Source: Panaeolus papilionaceus (Eukaryota; Basidiomycota; Agaricomycetes; Agaricales). Taken from it: a DNA stretch of 64,000 nucleotides. Each line of letters starts with the position of its first letter. Positions within the stretch are counted from its first letter, which is position 1. Location of the stretch: positions 1,612,001-1,676,000 of the forward strand of contig JADNRZ010000005.1 in NCBI GenBank assembly GCA_015501605.1. Direction: 5' to 3'. Of the stretch, positions 34,666 through 45,730 are shown piece by piece. A program made the position numbers and the translations under genes. The notes under the pieces were generated by a model. That model saw nothing but the letters and a program-made list of their open reading frames with translations. It was not told the DNA's origin and did not search any database.

Positions 34666-37119
34666 TTACGCGCTCATATTTTTGTCGCAATTAATGAAGC
34701 CAGGCCTGCCTCCCTGGACGGGCTTGAGCGTAACAACGACGCCTTTCGCATGGGCAACATGATCCTCATGGAATGGCGGGAAAGGCGTGTTCAATCCCCC
34801 AGCCGAAGCAGCAGATATGACATGCAAAATATCAGTGGGATCAAAATGGTAGTTGCACTCGTGTTCTTGCCGCCCATGACCCTCTTTGTGCCTCGATAGA
34901 AGCGTGAATACTACGATGGCGATTGCAGCAAGCGAAATCGCAGTTGGCGCCAGCAGAATACCAACTGCTGCATCTTGATCGACATTCCAGCCGAGAGTCG
35001 AAGCGTAGTATGTGCCGTTGGTGATGGCGCGCATGCTTGGGGGAATAACGCTCGCGCCACCGGGGAATAGGCCGTTGTTTTCTTGGGTGTATACTGTACG
35101 AAGCACGGTGACACTGAACTCCAAAACGGCTCGAAGGTACTCCGCCTGTTTCAATGTACGTTCAATAAATAAACACAAGGGTTGGGGACGACAGACGTAC
35201 CAAGACCTGATTAAGGACATCTGGCTCATCTGGTAAGTCAGTTAAAAATGACATCACTGCGTCTCCCATGGCGTTTCCAGTCGTAGTCTGATCGACCTGT
35301 AGACCGCGACGGAAGACGTCGATTGCAAAGTCGCCAAGCCAAGGCGCATCTTGTCTATTCCAGGGTTCCGAAGCATTGACGACATTGGGGAAAGTCGCGT
35401 TGAGAAGTTTGGCATCATTGCTATATTCCACGTCCAGAGTATGTATTTCGGGGAAAATACTGCAGACGGTTGTGCCGATGATGGAATACCTTCCCGACCC
35501 CATTAAAATCAAATCTACCATTTCGAAGCGTCAGCTTCACTCGAACTGATGAAAAACTCAAAGTGTATGTATCTTACCCCACCGCCTTCGCCCGTTCTCG
35601 GTAGCTCCGCAAGATAGTGCAAACAGGGCATCGATGTTGTTCGAAGTCAAAACGGACGCTAATAGATAATTAATGCGAGCACATGGTAGGAAATAAAACC
35701 CCAGAAAAACTCACGACTAAACTTTCGTGCAGTCTGACCAGGACACAGAACCTCGAGACGAGCGAGGGTAGCAGGCACACCGAACAAATCATCTTGTATC
35801 GAAGCGACATTGACGCTTGGGCTCGTTGTGCTATTGAGGTCCCGTTTCTCGCACTTGACGTCCCCGGTGAATCCTTGCTGCGTCATCATAAAACTCACCG
35901 GAAACCCAGCTGGGGTCTTTTGTGTCTGGTGCACGACGGTATTAATGGGGAGAGTGTTTCCTCTAGCAGACCGAATGTTGCTGTCCACCCTTTGAGTTGC
36001 GATAGGAAGAATACCCTCTAAAGGATGAATTAGATACGTTCCAGATAGCTGATTAGTCGGATACGCACTTGTCGAGTTGAAGTATGAGAACTGATTAAAG
36101 TTAAAGATACTAGGCAGGTAAAAGCGAGTGCTGACGGCCGTGCTGCCTGTGCTGTCGGCAAGTGGCAAAACCCTCTCGAACAGGCCTTGGAAGCATTATG
36201 AGTCATGCATTACAAGCCTGGAGTGAATAACGACGTACTGGGCGTAAATAATTGCGCATTCGACTCCATCAAGGTTTGGAAATCGGCGCTTCGCAAGTCG
36301 AGCTCGAAGCCCGTGATGTCAAATTTGATTTCGATTCGCTTTGGTTGCAACAGGGTGGTATATCTAAGCAGGTACCTTAGTACGTTTTCCAGAAGAGAAG
36401 AAATCGTTGTACCCGGCTATTTGGCCCATATTCGCCAAAATCGCTAGAAGAGCGGCGATTGTCCATGCCGGGCGCTTGAAGTTGTCGATTATCTGCATCT
36501 GAGCGAGGCGATTTGATGCTGCGAGGGCATAAAGAGAGGCCCGTCCCGATAAAAATCGAGATATAGAGTACCGGATGGACCTTTGGTATAGGCTGCAAGA
36601 GTTTACCCGTCAATGCGGAATAGCCTTTATGAGGGGAAAAAATACACACGTTATAGCAGTCAGATTGATCATAGAACAAATCATAGTGGTGATGTAAGTC
36701 ACTGATTGTGGGCACGCATGTGCTATGACTGCCAGTGTCGGGTTCAAAGCCTTTGGTTGCTTCATCACTGAAGCGTAAAATGACCACGAAAATATCAAGA
36801 GGAGTGTATGGATCCCCAGAACTATGACAGGGACGACATAGATATCGCTCGTATATCTGGTAAGGCAAACAGGCTCAAACGTTGCACGTAACCCTAAAGG
36901 CAAGGCGACCTACCGCTCAAGCATCGTCAGTTTATATGGAACCGTATAGGCACTCTTCCCCGACGCGGTGGTATTCCGATGCATAGGCTTGTCAGACAGT
37001 CCAGTTGTGCCATGGTGTTCCGGCTTTGACGTGTCTATGTAGCTGGAGCTGGGAGGCAAGCTGTCATTTGTAAAGTAGGGTGTAGTCGAGGAAGTGAATT
37101 CATACGGCTGGCTAGCCAT
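34666..37119 (-). CDS. Multi-pass membrane protein, basidiomycete type, unknown
   Basis: A many-exon gene starting best at MASQPYEFTS (37119); an in-frame ATG at 37179 is possible. After a polar N-terminus of about 68 residues, three hydrophobic helices follow (VVPVIVLGIHTLLLIFSW; VTYITTMICSMINLTAIT; WTIAALLAILANMGQIAG). Then comes a large, probably extracytosolic domain of about 400 residues with scattered N-glycosylation sites and Cys, a last helix (GILLAPTAISLAAIAIVVFTLL) and a cytosolic tail. Proteins with this layout are common and uncharacterised in Agaricomycetes. No enzymatic motif is seen. Joins checked include CR-YTSD and IT-LYQRS. Central exon borders are less certain. Confidence 0.75.
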
Positions 37120-37850
37120 AGCGAAAGTTGAAGCTAGGTGATGCGGGATTGAAAAATTGTGGTCTCTTCTTAAAGGCAAGCAGATCTCAGTGAGCCAACG
37201 AAACGAAAGGAGCCAATCTGTTAGAAAATTAATTCATTTGTGTGATTGTGTGTCTGTAAAAAGAATGTATATTGTCTGTTTTGCACAGCGACAGGGCAGG
37301 TTGAAGCTTTGTGGGTGAGATGTCTGCAGGCTAATAAACATCCTGGACCGTCGGACATTTCTATTCCCCAAAGATCGTCGTGTAACGCTCACCTTAAACT
37401 AATCACCTACCTGAAGAAAGACGTCATAAAAAGTCCATTGGGTGTAAAAAGCCAAAATGGGCATTTCTTCAGCGATAACTGACTGAACAAACGAAAACCG
37501 TTGAAGTACGACGAAAATCGCAACCCCAGCTGAGGCTCGGCTGCCCAAATCTGGACGGTGTCAGAATTAAGAATCACAACACAATTGGGTTTGGCGGAGT
37601 TGCAACGTTGATTCGCTTCGGAGACTCAGCTATGTGCCAACGGGTGGCATTAGTGGGTGAATCAACGAAATGCGATGATTGTGGGTGTTCCACAGTTGTA
37701 TGTGGGGTGAGGCCTTGAGGACAGGAGGCGTGATGTCACCGATTGTCGCGGGTGTATGAGAAGTGTGCCATATTCTATTTGTACAATTTTGTTTTCAGAA
37801 AACAGGTTGGCTGAGATGTAAAGACCCTGCGATCATCCTCGATTTTGACG
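37120..37850. other. Intergenic, nothing recognised
   Basis: About 730 bases: promoter of the membrane-protein gene and the 3' flank of the homoserine dehydrogenase gene. Plus-strand frames here have no support. Confidence 0.35.
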
Positions 37851-39159
37851 TTACGCGAGCTTCAGCAGGTCACCTAGTACGCCCATCGCAGTAACAGCAG
37901 CGCCAGCTCCTGATCCCTGCACGATCAACGGCCGGGGACTATACCTCTCCGTGTGGAAGAGGATGATGTTGTCCGAGCCACCCAACGACGTGGCGAAAGG
38001 GTGATCGACTGGATACCTGTATTAAAAACATAATCAGAAAACGCATCTCGATCCGAAGTGTAAACAAAAGAATGTTTACTTTTCGAGCCCCGCTTTAACT
38101 CGACCATTCTCGACGTCTACAACACCGACAAATCGGAGGACTTTGTTTTCCTGACTAGCGTCTGTGCGGAGTTTGGCGAATTGTTCGTCGAATTCTGGAA
38201 GACGACTGATAAATTCGTCCCCAGTGGGGATGCCCTCAAGAGGGGCTGGGATCAACGAAGCAGTTTCTACTGATGCAAAGGATTGAAGCGCAGGAAGGGT
38301 GGAGGGCACTCCGGAGGGTACGGAGGAAATGAGTCTTGAAAGAATAGTTAATTTACGAGCGACATCGAATCCGTTCAGATCATCAGCTGGATGGGGTTCC
38401 TATTGCCCACAAAAAAACTCTGTCAGCTACTCAGAGCATGTTGGACGTGTAAGGACTCACTGTGTAACCTTTCTCCTTTGCTATAGCTACAACAGAGGAG
38501 AATGTGGGTCCGTCTGGTGACCCTGTGGAGAAGTTGTTGAAGATGTAACTCATGGTGCCCGAAAACACGCCCTCGATCTTTTTTATCTAAGGACAATAAT
38601 ATCAGAACAATGCGAACAGGGCGATCATGCAGCGGAATACACACACCTTATCACCAGTAGCAACGAGTTCCTTCAGAGGTGCAATGACGGGCAAACCAGC
38701 GCCCACGGTAGCCTCATTTAGGAACTTGGCCCCGCTTTCACGACTTGCCTCTAGAATCGCATCAAAGAGTGCCTTTTCACCTGAGAATGCCTTTTTGTTA
38801 GGAGTCACAACGTTGATCCCAGACTTCAACCATGTGGGATAAAGTGCGGCAACCTCCTCCGATGAAGTGTTGTCCACTAAAGCAACACGTTCCTTCCGAC
38901 CAACCAGATCCACGAGTTTGGTTGTCAGTTCCTTGAGATCAGCGGGACTCGAGGATGCGGCCAGATCATCCTTCCATTGCGTAGCAGATTGAATGGGGTT
39001 CTCCTTTCCAGCAAACAGAGTACGCTTGGACGAAGTGAGCGAGATCAATTTGAAAGGCGTAACCTGCTTCGGGATGGACAAAAGCTGGTTGATTAGCTCT
39101 GACCCTACGAGTCCAACGCCGACGACGGCGACGAGAATCTTTGGTTGACTGGCGCTCAT
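37851..39159 (-). CDS. Homoserine dehydrogenase
   Basis: Exons 39159-38647, 38586-38461, 38399-38080 and 38016-37851 give about 374 residues, the usual fungal length. The N-terminal Rossmann motif is [14 protein letters not shown]. The [35 protein letters not shown] and [17 protein letters not shown] motifs are diagnostic. The enzyme reduces aspartate semialdehyde to homoserine with NAD(P)H, the branch to Thr, Met and Ile. It matches fungal Hom6. An in-frame upstream ATG at 39246 would add 29 Arg-containing residues (MLALSITRIVVRRTPICK) resembling a mitochondrial presequence. I prefer MSASQPKIL at 39159 by family length. Confidence 0.95.
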
Positions 39160-39246
39160 GGTGGTTTTAGATGAAAATGAAATATCATGTAGTTTGCATA
39201 TCGGTGTCCGTCGGACGACGATGCGGGTGATCGATAGCGCCAACAT

Positions 39247-39785
39247 TTCGTGATCAATGACCAGTTTGGCAATGTGTTGGATTCAACGAAACCTCTCACG
39301 CACGACATGGAAAGAAATGTTTGATACCCTGCAGTATACGGATTTTTTCTGACATCGCATCGACTTAAGGTCCCTGGGACATGATATTCCTGACCCATGT
39401 AAATTTTTTCACGAACTTGCTGGTCACTGGATATAAAACATCGCTAGACAAATTCTGAAGATTTTCGAAGGCCTAGTGATGAACCTGAGGCGCTTGAGAG
39501 TTGAATTGTAGGTAAAACGGCAAATCACACTAAGTCTTCAGCGGGATGACACCAGCAATAAATGCACACATAAAGGCCGAGGCGCTCAAGCACCCAGTTT
39601 AACGAGAAATGTAATAGATTCGTCAATGACCGCCAGTTAATGATGAATAATAGTGGACGAAGTGTAGCCAGAGCAGGTGGAATGAGAACTTGTTGAGGTG
39701 CCGTCGCCAAATGTGTAGTCTAGACTACGACGAGATCAGAGTCATAAACAAACGCGAGTCGTTGGTATACATACCTACCTATTGT
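39247..39785. other. Intergenic, no supported gene
   Basis: 5' flank of the homoserine dehydrogenase gene and 3' flank of the small secreted peptide gene. A minus-strand frame at 39525-39710 lacks a start context or motif. It might be further downstream transcript of the peptide gene. Confidence 0.3.
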
Positions 39786-40005
39786 CTATGCATGCTGGTT
39801 ACCAACAGGGAGTACCAGGTCTGGTGCATGATCTTTCTGCCAGCTTAAGAAGGATGATACGATGAGCTTGGGCGGAGCATAATTGTGACTATCAAAGAGG
39901 ACAGACCTCGGCTACTGGTTCAGCATTTGCAACAGGGACTGCGACCGCGGCATGCAATGAAGCCATAAGCACGGCAAAGGATACGAGGATCGAAGTGAAC
40001 TGCAT
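39786..40005 (-). CDS. Tiny secreted peptide precursor
   Basis: The ATG at 40005 opens a textbook signal peptide (MQFTSILVSFAVLMASLHAA) followed by VAVPVANAEPVAE, typical of fungal small secreted precursors. Exon 1 is 40005-39907 in phase 0. Two ends are possible. With the canonical CAG acceptor, exon 2 (39836-39786) adds 16 residues beginning KDHAPD, total 49. With the earlier AAG acceptor the tail is LAERSCTRPGTPCW. Without splicing the frame stops after V-C-P-L. A TATAAAA box lies about 100 bp upstream. The family is not recognised. The signal peptide plus TATA make a real gene likely. The C-terminus is unresolved. Confidence 0.5.
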
Positions 40006-40105
40006 TATTGTAGCGGCCTTGTGGTGTAGTAACGAGTGAAGTTGCGACGAAGGGGTCTCAAATGGTTAAGCAATTGAGTAGGGAAAAAAGGGAGTTGAAG
40101 TAGGG

Positions 40106-40112
40106 TTTTATA
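40106..40112 (-). promoter_or_regulatory. TATA box
   Basis: TATAAAA on the minus strand about 100 bp before the start of the tiny secreted peptide gene. Confidence 0.5.
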
Positions 40113-40697
40113 TGAACTAAAACCCCCATTCGATTGTCAGTTTGAAAGAAATTTCCTTAGCAAGCCTCGGCATATCTTGTCGTTCCTGGTGAGGACCTGA
40201 CAAGGACCTGACAAGCGATGTGAATTGCACTATGAACGACGTGCTTATGATGATTTGACTGCAGGCGTCTAACATAAGCGCAGCTTTGAATTATTAAAGC
40301 ATCTAGGAAGGGTTTTTGAGTCGTTTTCATTGGGAGTTCGATCAAGGTCTGAGTCGTGAAAGTTCTGGAGATTGGTACTTGGCATTAATTGCATTTTCAC
40401 GGGAAGGGGGAGTTGTACTTGGCGCCAGGACCCTGATCAACATTCTCAACGGGGTGTTGCCTGGTGTTGCCTATGTCAGGTACCATCTACAGCGCAGTCA
40501 ATTGATTCACCCACTTGCTAATTTTTATTCCTGAAGACTTGTTTCTTAATCCGGACACTGGGTTGTTGTGATCATGCTTGTTGCACCTGCACCAAAGGCT
40601 GGCAATTGCAACTGGCAACCACCAAGAATGAATGCACAAAGAAATACCTATGAATTATGTCGTATGACAGAATTAATTACCACACAGTCCCACCGCT
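40113..40697. other. Intergenic, nothing recognised
   Basis: Upstream region of the peptide gene and 3' flank of the kinase gene. No coding support. Confidence 0.3.
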
Positions 40698-42631
40698 CTA
40701 CTCCACGATTTCGTCAATCTCTGGAACTTGAATGTTCTCCTCATCTGGCAAGCTCTGCTCGAGATCCCTCTCCTGCTGATGGAACGTCCAAAACGAAACA
40801 TCGAGCTCACGATAGCTGGTTTCCAACTCTTCCTTCATATCAGTCCGCTCAGGGAATCCCGTCCAATCCTCGCCTTCCTCCCAACCCCTCCGTCGTGCAA
40901 CTTTGGCGCACTCATCAAACCAACCGCGTTTCCCGCCCCATTCTATTGGGATACCATGCAGATGAGATTCGTTGAGAATAGATGCATTGAGGGGTGCGAT
41001 GTTGGCGTAGAACCTGGTCGACTGATACCGCATTCGAACATCATATCGAGTGTCTGGGTTGGGGTCTTTGGTTTCGTTCCAGTTGAAAGTCACAGGAAGT
41101 CGATCGTATTGAGAAGACAGTTTATCTGCGGCTTCTGGCGATATCTTCCATTGTGAGATGACGGGAGCCTGTAGAAGATGAAAAAACATAGATTAGACAC
41201 GATGGAAAAGTAGAAGGGGATGAGCACACCTGTTGAAGAGAACAGGAAAATTCCATCGTCCGAGGAAATGCATAACAGTCTAGGTTTCCAAGAACAGGAT
41301 CATCTATACCGAGTTTGGCCAAAGAAGTATGTTCCAGCTGTTCGGAGTGTATGTCGATGCTCAATGGAATGGCTTTGATGACACGTCGAGACAAGTAATC
41401 AACGTCGGTTGACAGTATGATTGCTGGCCGAGCCGGAGCGGTCCATTCCTTGCCCGAGAACGATGGGTTGCTTCTGTAAGTAGTATTGTCCTGGCGAACC
41501 GTATAGCCCTCTACGGAAGCAGGAATATCGAGTTGAAGTAAAACGAGCTGGCCCTTTTCTACCGGACAGACTGGGACAGGTCTATCACTTGCTTGCAAAA
41601 GTTTAGTCCTGGCAGCGTCAGGGGAGGGTGCACTGTCTTCCAAAGACTGAAATGAATCTATGAACCTGTCGTAGTCGATGGTCCCATTGAATTCTAGTTG
41701 TCGTGCGTAGTCCAATAGCTCTCCAAACACAGGTGGATATCCTTCGGCCAACCTTGTACCAGTCCAAGCCTCCATTTTGCGCCGAATTTGTAGGAGACGA
41801 CCAATTGCCGTACCAGCGTTACAGAGGCTATGCCACGGTAGCGATCCTCGAAGGAGGGAGAGAAGTACGTATGCCAGGGATTGTAAATCATCGCGAGGGT
41901 TAAGATCTAAAATGATATAAGCCAAAGTCAAGTTATGTACGCCTAGATGGACCATACCAATCCCCTTGTACGCGTTTAAGCTGGCGTAAGCAAGCGTGCC
42001 AACAACATTCGTCTGGTCCTTCGCCAGATCAATTACTTTGGGTGTTCCTGTGATACAGGGGCGCGCAAGGCCAAAGTCAATGAGGCAAACTCGAGATAGA
42101 TCCCGGTCACGATGCGCAAGAATATTTCCCGGCTTGATATCACGATGGACGATTTTACGCTCATGGATGTATTTTAGTGCGGAGAGCTGTGCTGGGACTG
42201 AGAACCGGTGAAAGGTGAAGTTCATAAGTGGAACACATACCATTTGCCGTGCTATGTTGGCAGTATCTTTGACACTCAGTTGAGTTTGCTCGTCGTTGAG
42301 AGGGAGTCCAAGATTCTCCAAAGCCAGGTACTCGAAATGTTCTACGCGTTTATATCCTATGACCTTAGGAATCGCTGGATGGCCTTCCAACAATTTTAGC
42401 ACACGTGCTTCGTAGGCGAGCAAAGGTCGCTTCAGCTTCAAAGACGCTCGCGACTTCTTGACAGCATACACCTCGTTAGTTGTTGCTTCACTCGCTGAAA
42501 AAACATGGCTCTAAAATGGAGGTACAATGCCATAAAATTCTCTTCTCAAAATCAAGTATGATAAGACGTACAAATGCCCCAGACCCTATAAGCTTTCCAA
42601 GTTTTAAACAGATGATTTTTTGAGAGACCAT
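40698..42631 (-). CDS. CK1-like protein kinase with C-terminal extension
   Basis: Exons 42631-42572, 42510-42241, 42186-41958, 41906-41230 and 41168-40698 give about 568 residues. The Gly-rich loop is split by intron 1 (IGSGAF / SHVFSA). The ATP-binding Lys is in VYAVKKS, the catalytic loop is IVHRDIKPGNIL, the metal motif LIDFGLARP, and an activation-segment region GTLAYASLNAYKGI followed by PRDDLQSLAYVL places it near casein kinase 1. Residues about 320-568 form a second region with no motif I know, rich in Pro and charged residues. The first exon is only 60 nt and would be missed by ORF-based calling. Substrates unknown. Confidence 0.88.
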
Positions 42632-43251
42632 AGGTGTTAAGATCATAGATAGGTGCCACTCTCAAAGAGCTGGATCCCTATCACACAGCTTTAGATGAGA
42701 AACTGTAAGCCGTTCTATTTGATGACAGGTTTGATCGCGCCCAAGTCAATAGAAATTTCGGGAAAATTGTCATTCGCGTTCGCGATGGCAGATGTGATGA
42801 AAAAAATCTGTTCAAATGAGAGTCAGAAGACTTTGAACGTTGTCTGAAGGAGGCATGTTGGGCGGGTTTGGGAGGTAGGCTTCTTTCCCACGGTGGTCAA
42901 ACATTCTCACAGCCCCTGTTTTGCCTCTGGTCTCTTGTCTCTTCCGATCATCAGCGCGGTTTTGCTCTTTAAACTATGCTGCTTGAATTGACTGAGCTGC
43001 CGCCACTAGAATGAATCTATCTGACAGTGTCTCTCACCAATACAGTGACTCTGGGGAGGAAATGTCCTGCATGATACTTCCATGTCAACCGCTCTACACT
43101 CCTTTGGACGAATGACCAGTAAATTTACACAAATCACCAAAAGTCAATCCTTGCTTCAAAATCTAAATTTGAGAAAAGGCTCTTATAAAAAGGACGTAAA
43201 CTGCTCTTAGACTTTCATCACTTTTTGACTGTTTAACTCTACTACCTGACG
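42632..43251. other. Bidirectional intergenic region
   Basis: Lies between the minus-strand kinase and the plus-strand gene at 43252. It includes TATAAAAAGG at 43184-43193, 68 bp before the latter's ATG. Confidence 0.4.
43184..43193 (+). promoter_or_regulatory. TATA box
   Basis: TATAAAAAGG 68 bp before the start codon at 43252. Confidence 0.5.
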
Positions 43252-43908
43252 ATGTCTGAAGACGCATTCGCAAAGATCGTTGTTGGCCAACGCCTCTGGG
43301 CAAAGGTCCAAATACCAGCTGACGGTTATATACTACCCGCCAAAAAGTCGGACTGGTCTACTGTCACAAAAGAGTACGTCCTTTCTTTGATATGCTCTCA
43401 AGGAGTCATCGTTAATGCTACCCCTTTCGTTTCTAGTATCGTGAGCGGCAAACCCGTGGCGAAGCATCTCGTTGTTCTGAAGAATAACGGAGACCACCTT
43501 CTCGTGGCATATGCTACGAGCTTTGGGAAATCCAGAGACTTAGCTGCGCATGTCACCAATGTTAATCATTGGTACCCAGTTGCGCCGGCGAAAGGCGCCT
43601 ATGAGGCCCTTTCTGAAGAACCCACCAACAAGCCAAAGTCTGAGGATGCCAAGATTCATGCTTGGTTCAACCTCAACCATATTCTTCGATTGAACAAAGG
43701 AGATGCTGTGAGTCTGCTGGACAGACACTAACCTTCAAGGGAACGAACGCTCATCGAATCTGGCAGTACGATCTCCTGGTCGAAGTTTACGACGAGGATT
43801 CTATGACGAAATTGAAAGCTGCTGTCAATCTCGTCTACGGAAAGGTACTCAACTTTAACTCCTAATAAACATGCGCTTAACAACTGTAAATTTTAGGACG
43901 TCCTTTAG
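43252..43908 (+). CDS. Unrecognised small protein
   Basis: Exons 43252-43707, 43740-43844 and 43897-43908 give about 190 residues (MSEDAFAKIVVGQRLW ... YGKDVL). The first intron is only 32 nt (GTGAGT ... TTCAAG) but contains a good CACTAACC branch site and keeps frame. The last exon encodes three residues and stop. The protein has no signal peptide or membrane helix and looks like a compact alpha/beta fold (KHLVVLKNNGDHLLVAYATS; AHRIWQYDLLVEVYDED). The family is not recognised. A cytosolic, basidiomycete-restricted protein is my inference. Confidence 0.7.
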
Positions 43909-44120
43909 GATGAACCAAGAGACTTTTTACGATAGCGTGTAGTAGCTTCAGCTCCAGTGTTATCCAATATCTTCAGTTTCAATCGTAAATCCAGATCGTT
44001 TTGCCATCTTGTGTTTGAATTCATAGTGCACACAGATAAGTAGGTAAGGATATATTACACGGCATCAAGTAGTACATATTAGTTGTTGTGTTGAGTATTG
44101 TTGAGTAACTCGACGGGCAT

Positions 44121-44709
44121 CTAGTAAGCATGGCCGCGATTGAACTGCTGCTCAGCTTGGCCCTTCGTTTCTCGAAGTTCGCCTACAAAATCGAGTCTTA
44201 GTACATCTGTGTTAGCACACAGCCCCGGTCTTCAGCCTAACTGGAACGTACCTGCAGTCCGGTGAGCCCTATCACCAGCAATAGAACCGTTCATGGCTTG
44301 ATGCTGGCCTTGGACATGGTCATGAGTGCCCTGGGCAAACCCTTGCGTCTGTGCGGCTCCCTTCTGCTCTTTCGCGACCATCTTCTCTTGTCTTCCCTCA
44401 GCAGCCATGGCATGTGCTCCGGTAGCACGACCGAGGCCCTCTTTGACGGTACCTTTGGCATCGTGGAAAGCACCAGCCGTTTTACTATAACGGACCATGT
44501 CAGCGATCTGCCCCCATTGCTTCGAGGATCGAAACTGAATTGAATTGAATGATGACATACCTGGGCTGAGCAGTGCCATGAGATGTACCGAAACCGGTAT
44601 TATGGGTCGACGATCCTAGGCCAGTAGTGCCGGCAGTGCTGCCGGTGGCTGCGTCATGGGTATTAGCGTGAGTGTTGGTGGCAGTGGTAGTGTTTGCGAT
44701 ATGGGACAT
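44121..44709 (-). CDS. CsbD-like stress protein (copy 1)
   Basis: Three exons: the first ends in TAQP-S, the second carries KTAGAFHDAKGTVKEGLGRATGA, and the last encodes ELRETKGQAEQQFNRGHAY before TAG. About 150 residues. The N-terminal 50 residues are Thr/Gly/Asn/His-rich and disordered. The rest has the repeating AKG.. /TKGQAEQ pattern of the CsbD family, small hydrophilic proteins first known from general stress response in bacteria and frequent in fungi. Molecular function is unknown. It is transcribed divergently from another CsbD-like gene at 45129, and both have TATATAAA boxes. Confidence 0.83.
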
Positions 44710-45128
44710 GTTGGCTGAAATTGTATGATGATAGATTCATTTTTCTGCGCAATTCCATGCCTTTATATACTGCCTAAATTCTTCTGTGGTACTAAAAGGC
44801 CACTTGTAATGTTTTGCTGGACTCTTCCGTATGCTCAGAGGAGGTTAGGAGCTTATTACCATAAAAGGAGCGAGTTGGCGCTAAATCCATCCTGTTGCGT
44901 CATGAACGCCATGACATCATGGGGCTTCCTCGTCATCTTCGTCATTATCATCCACTGTCATTTCATTCTTCGACTTCTGAGAAGGTAAAATATACCACGA
45001 AGGGCAGGTTTGGGAGTATATAAAGGAGCTCAGTTCTCCACTCTTCTCCCAACAAACAGCGATCTCGTGCATTCAAACACCACAATCACACTTCACACAC
45101 CACAACCACCACTACACTTTACTCACAA
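44710..45128. promoter_or_regulatory. Shared divergent promoter of two CsbD-like genes
   Basis: 419 bp between two head-to-head genes of one family. Minus-strand TATATAAAG at 44762-44769 (about 55 bp from the left gene) and plus-strand TATATAAA at 45017-45024 (about 105 bp from the right gene) mark two core promoters. Common regulation is likely but unproven. Confidence 0.6.
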
Positions 45129-45583
45129 ATGGCATCATCATCCGTTAACAACACCGTTTCTGGCGAGCCCAAGTAAGTTATTTCCCATTCTCGTTACTTG
45201 TGGAGAATATGGTTTATTGATACCGTCCATTTTTACAGCAAGACCACTGGTCAATTCCACTCTGTGAAAGGCACCGTCGTCGAGACCATCGGCAACCTCA
45301 CTGGTGCCACATCGTGGCAACAGTCAGGAAAGGAGGAGCATGCTGCTGGTGAAGCCGAGTACAATGCTGCTCAGGCTAAGGGCTACGCTGAGGGCACCAT
45401 TGACCGCATCGGCGGAAAGAAGGACGCCATCGTTGGGGCCGTGACTGGAGACCGCCAGCAAGAGGTTCAAGGTATGTAGAGCGTTCCACACCTGCCAGGT
45501 TCACGCTCTTATGAGGCTCCTTTTTAGGCAACATCCGCCATGACAAGGGAGAAGCTCAACAGGAGCTCAACAAGAACGCCTAA
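45129..45583 (+). CDS. CsbD-like stress protein (copy 2)
   Basis: Exon 1 encodes [15 protein letters not shown] and ends at the GTAAGT donor near 45173. Exon 2 carries [23 protein letters not shown], and exon 3 [18 protein letters not shown] before TAA. About 100 residues, hydrophilic, Ala/Gly/Lys/Glu-rich, with the CsbD-type KGTV-E-.GN.TGA and KGEAQ repeats. It lacks the long Thr/His-rich leader of copy 1. It is divergent from copy 1 across a 419-bp promoter. It is probably a soluble stress-induced protein; no biochemical role can be given. Confidence 0.85.
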
Positions 45584-45730
45584 ATGACGCGTCTTCGGTC
45601 CATAATTCCTTTCCTTTCTTCGGGACGCAGGAGTAATCTATGGATATAGTTAATACCATTTTCATCTTTGTATTTGTTATTTTGGGGAATATCACACCTG
45701 TATAATGTGTCTTGACATTTTGAGTGATCT

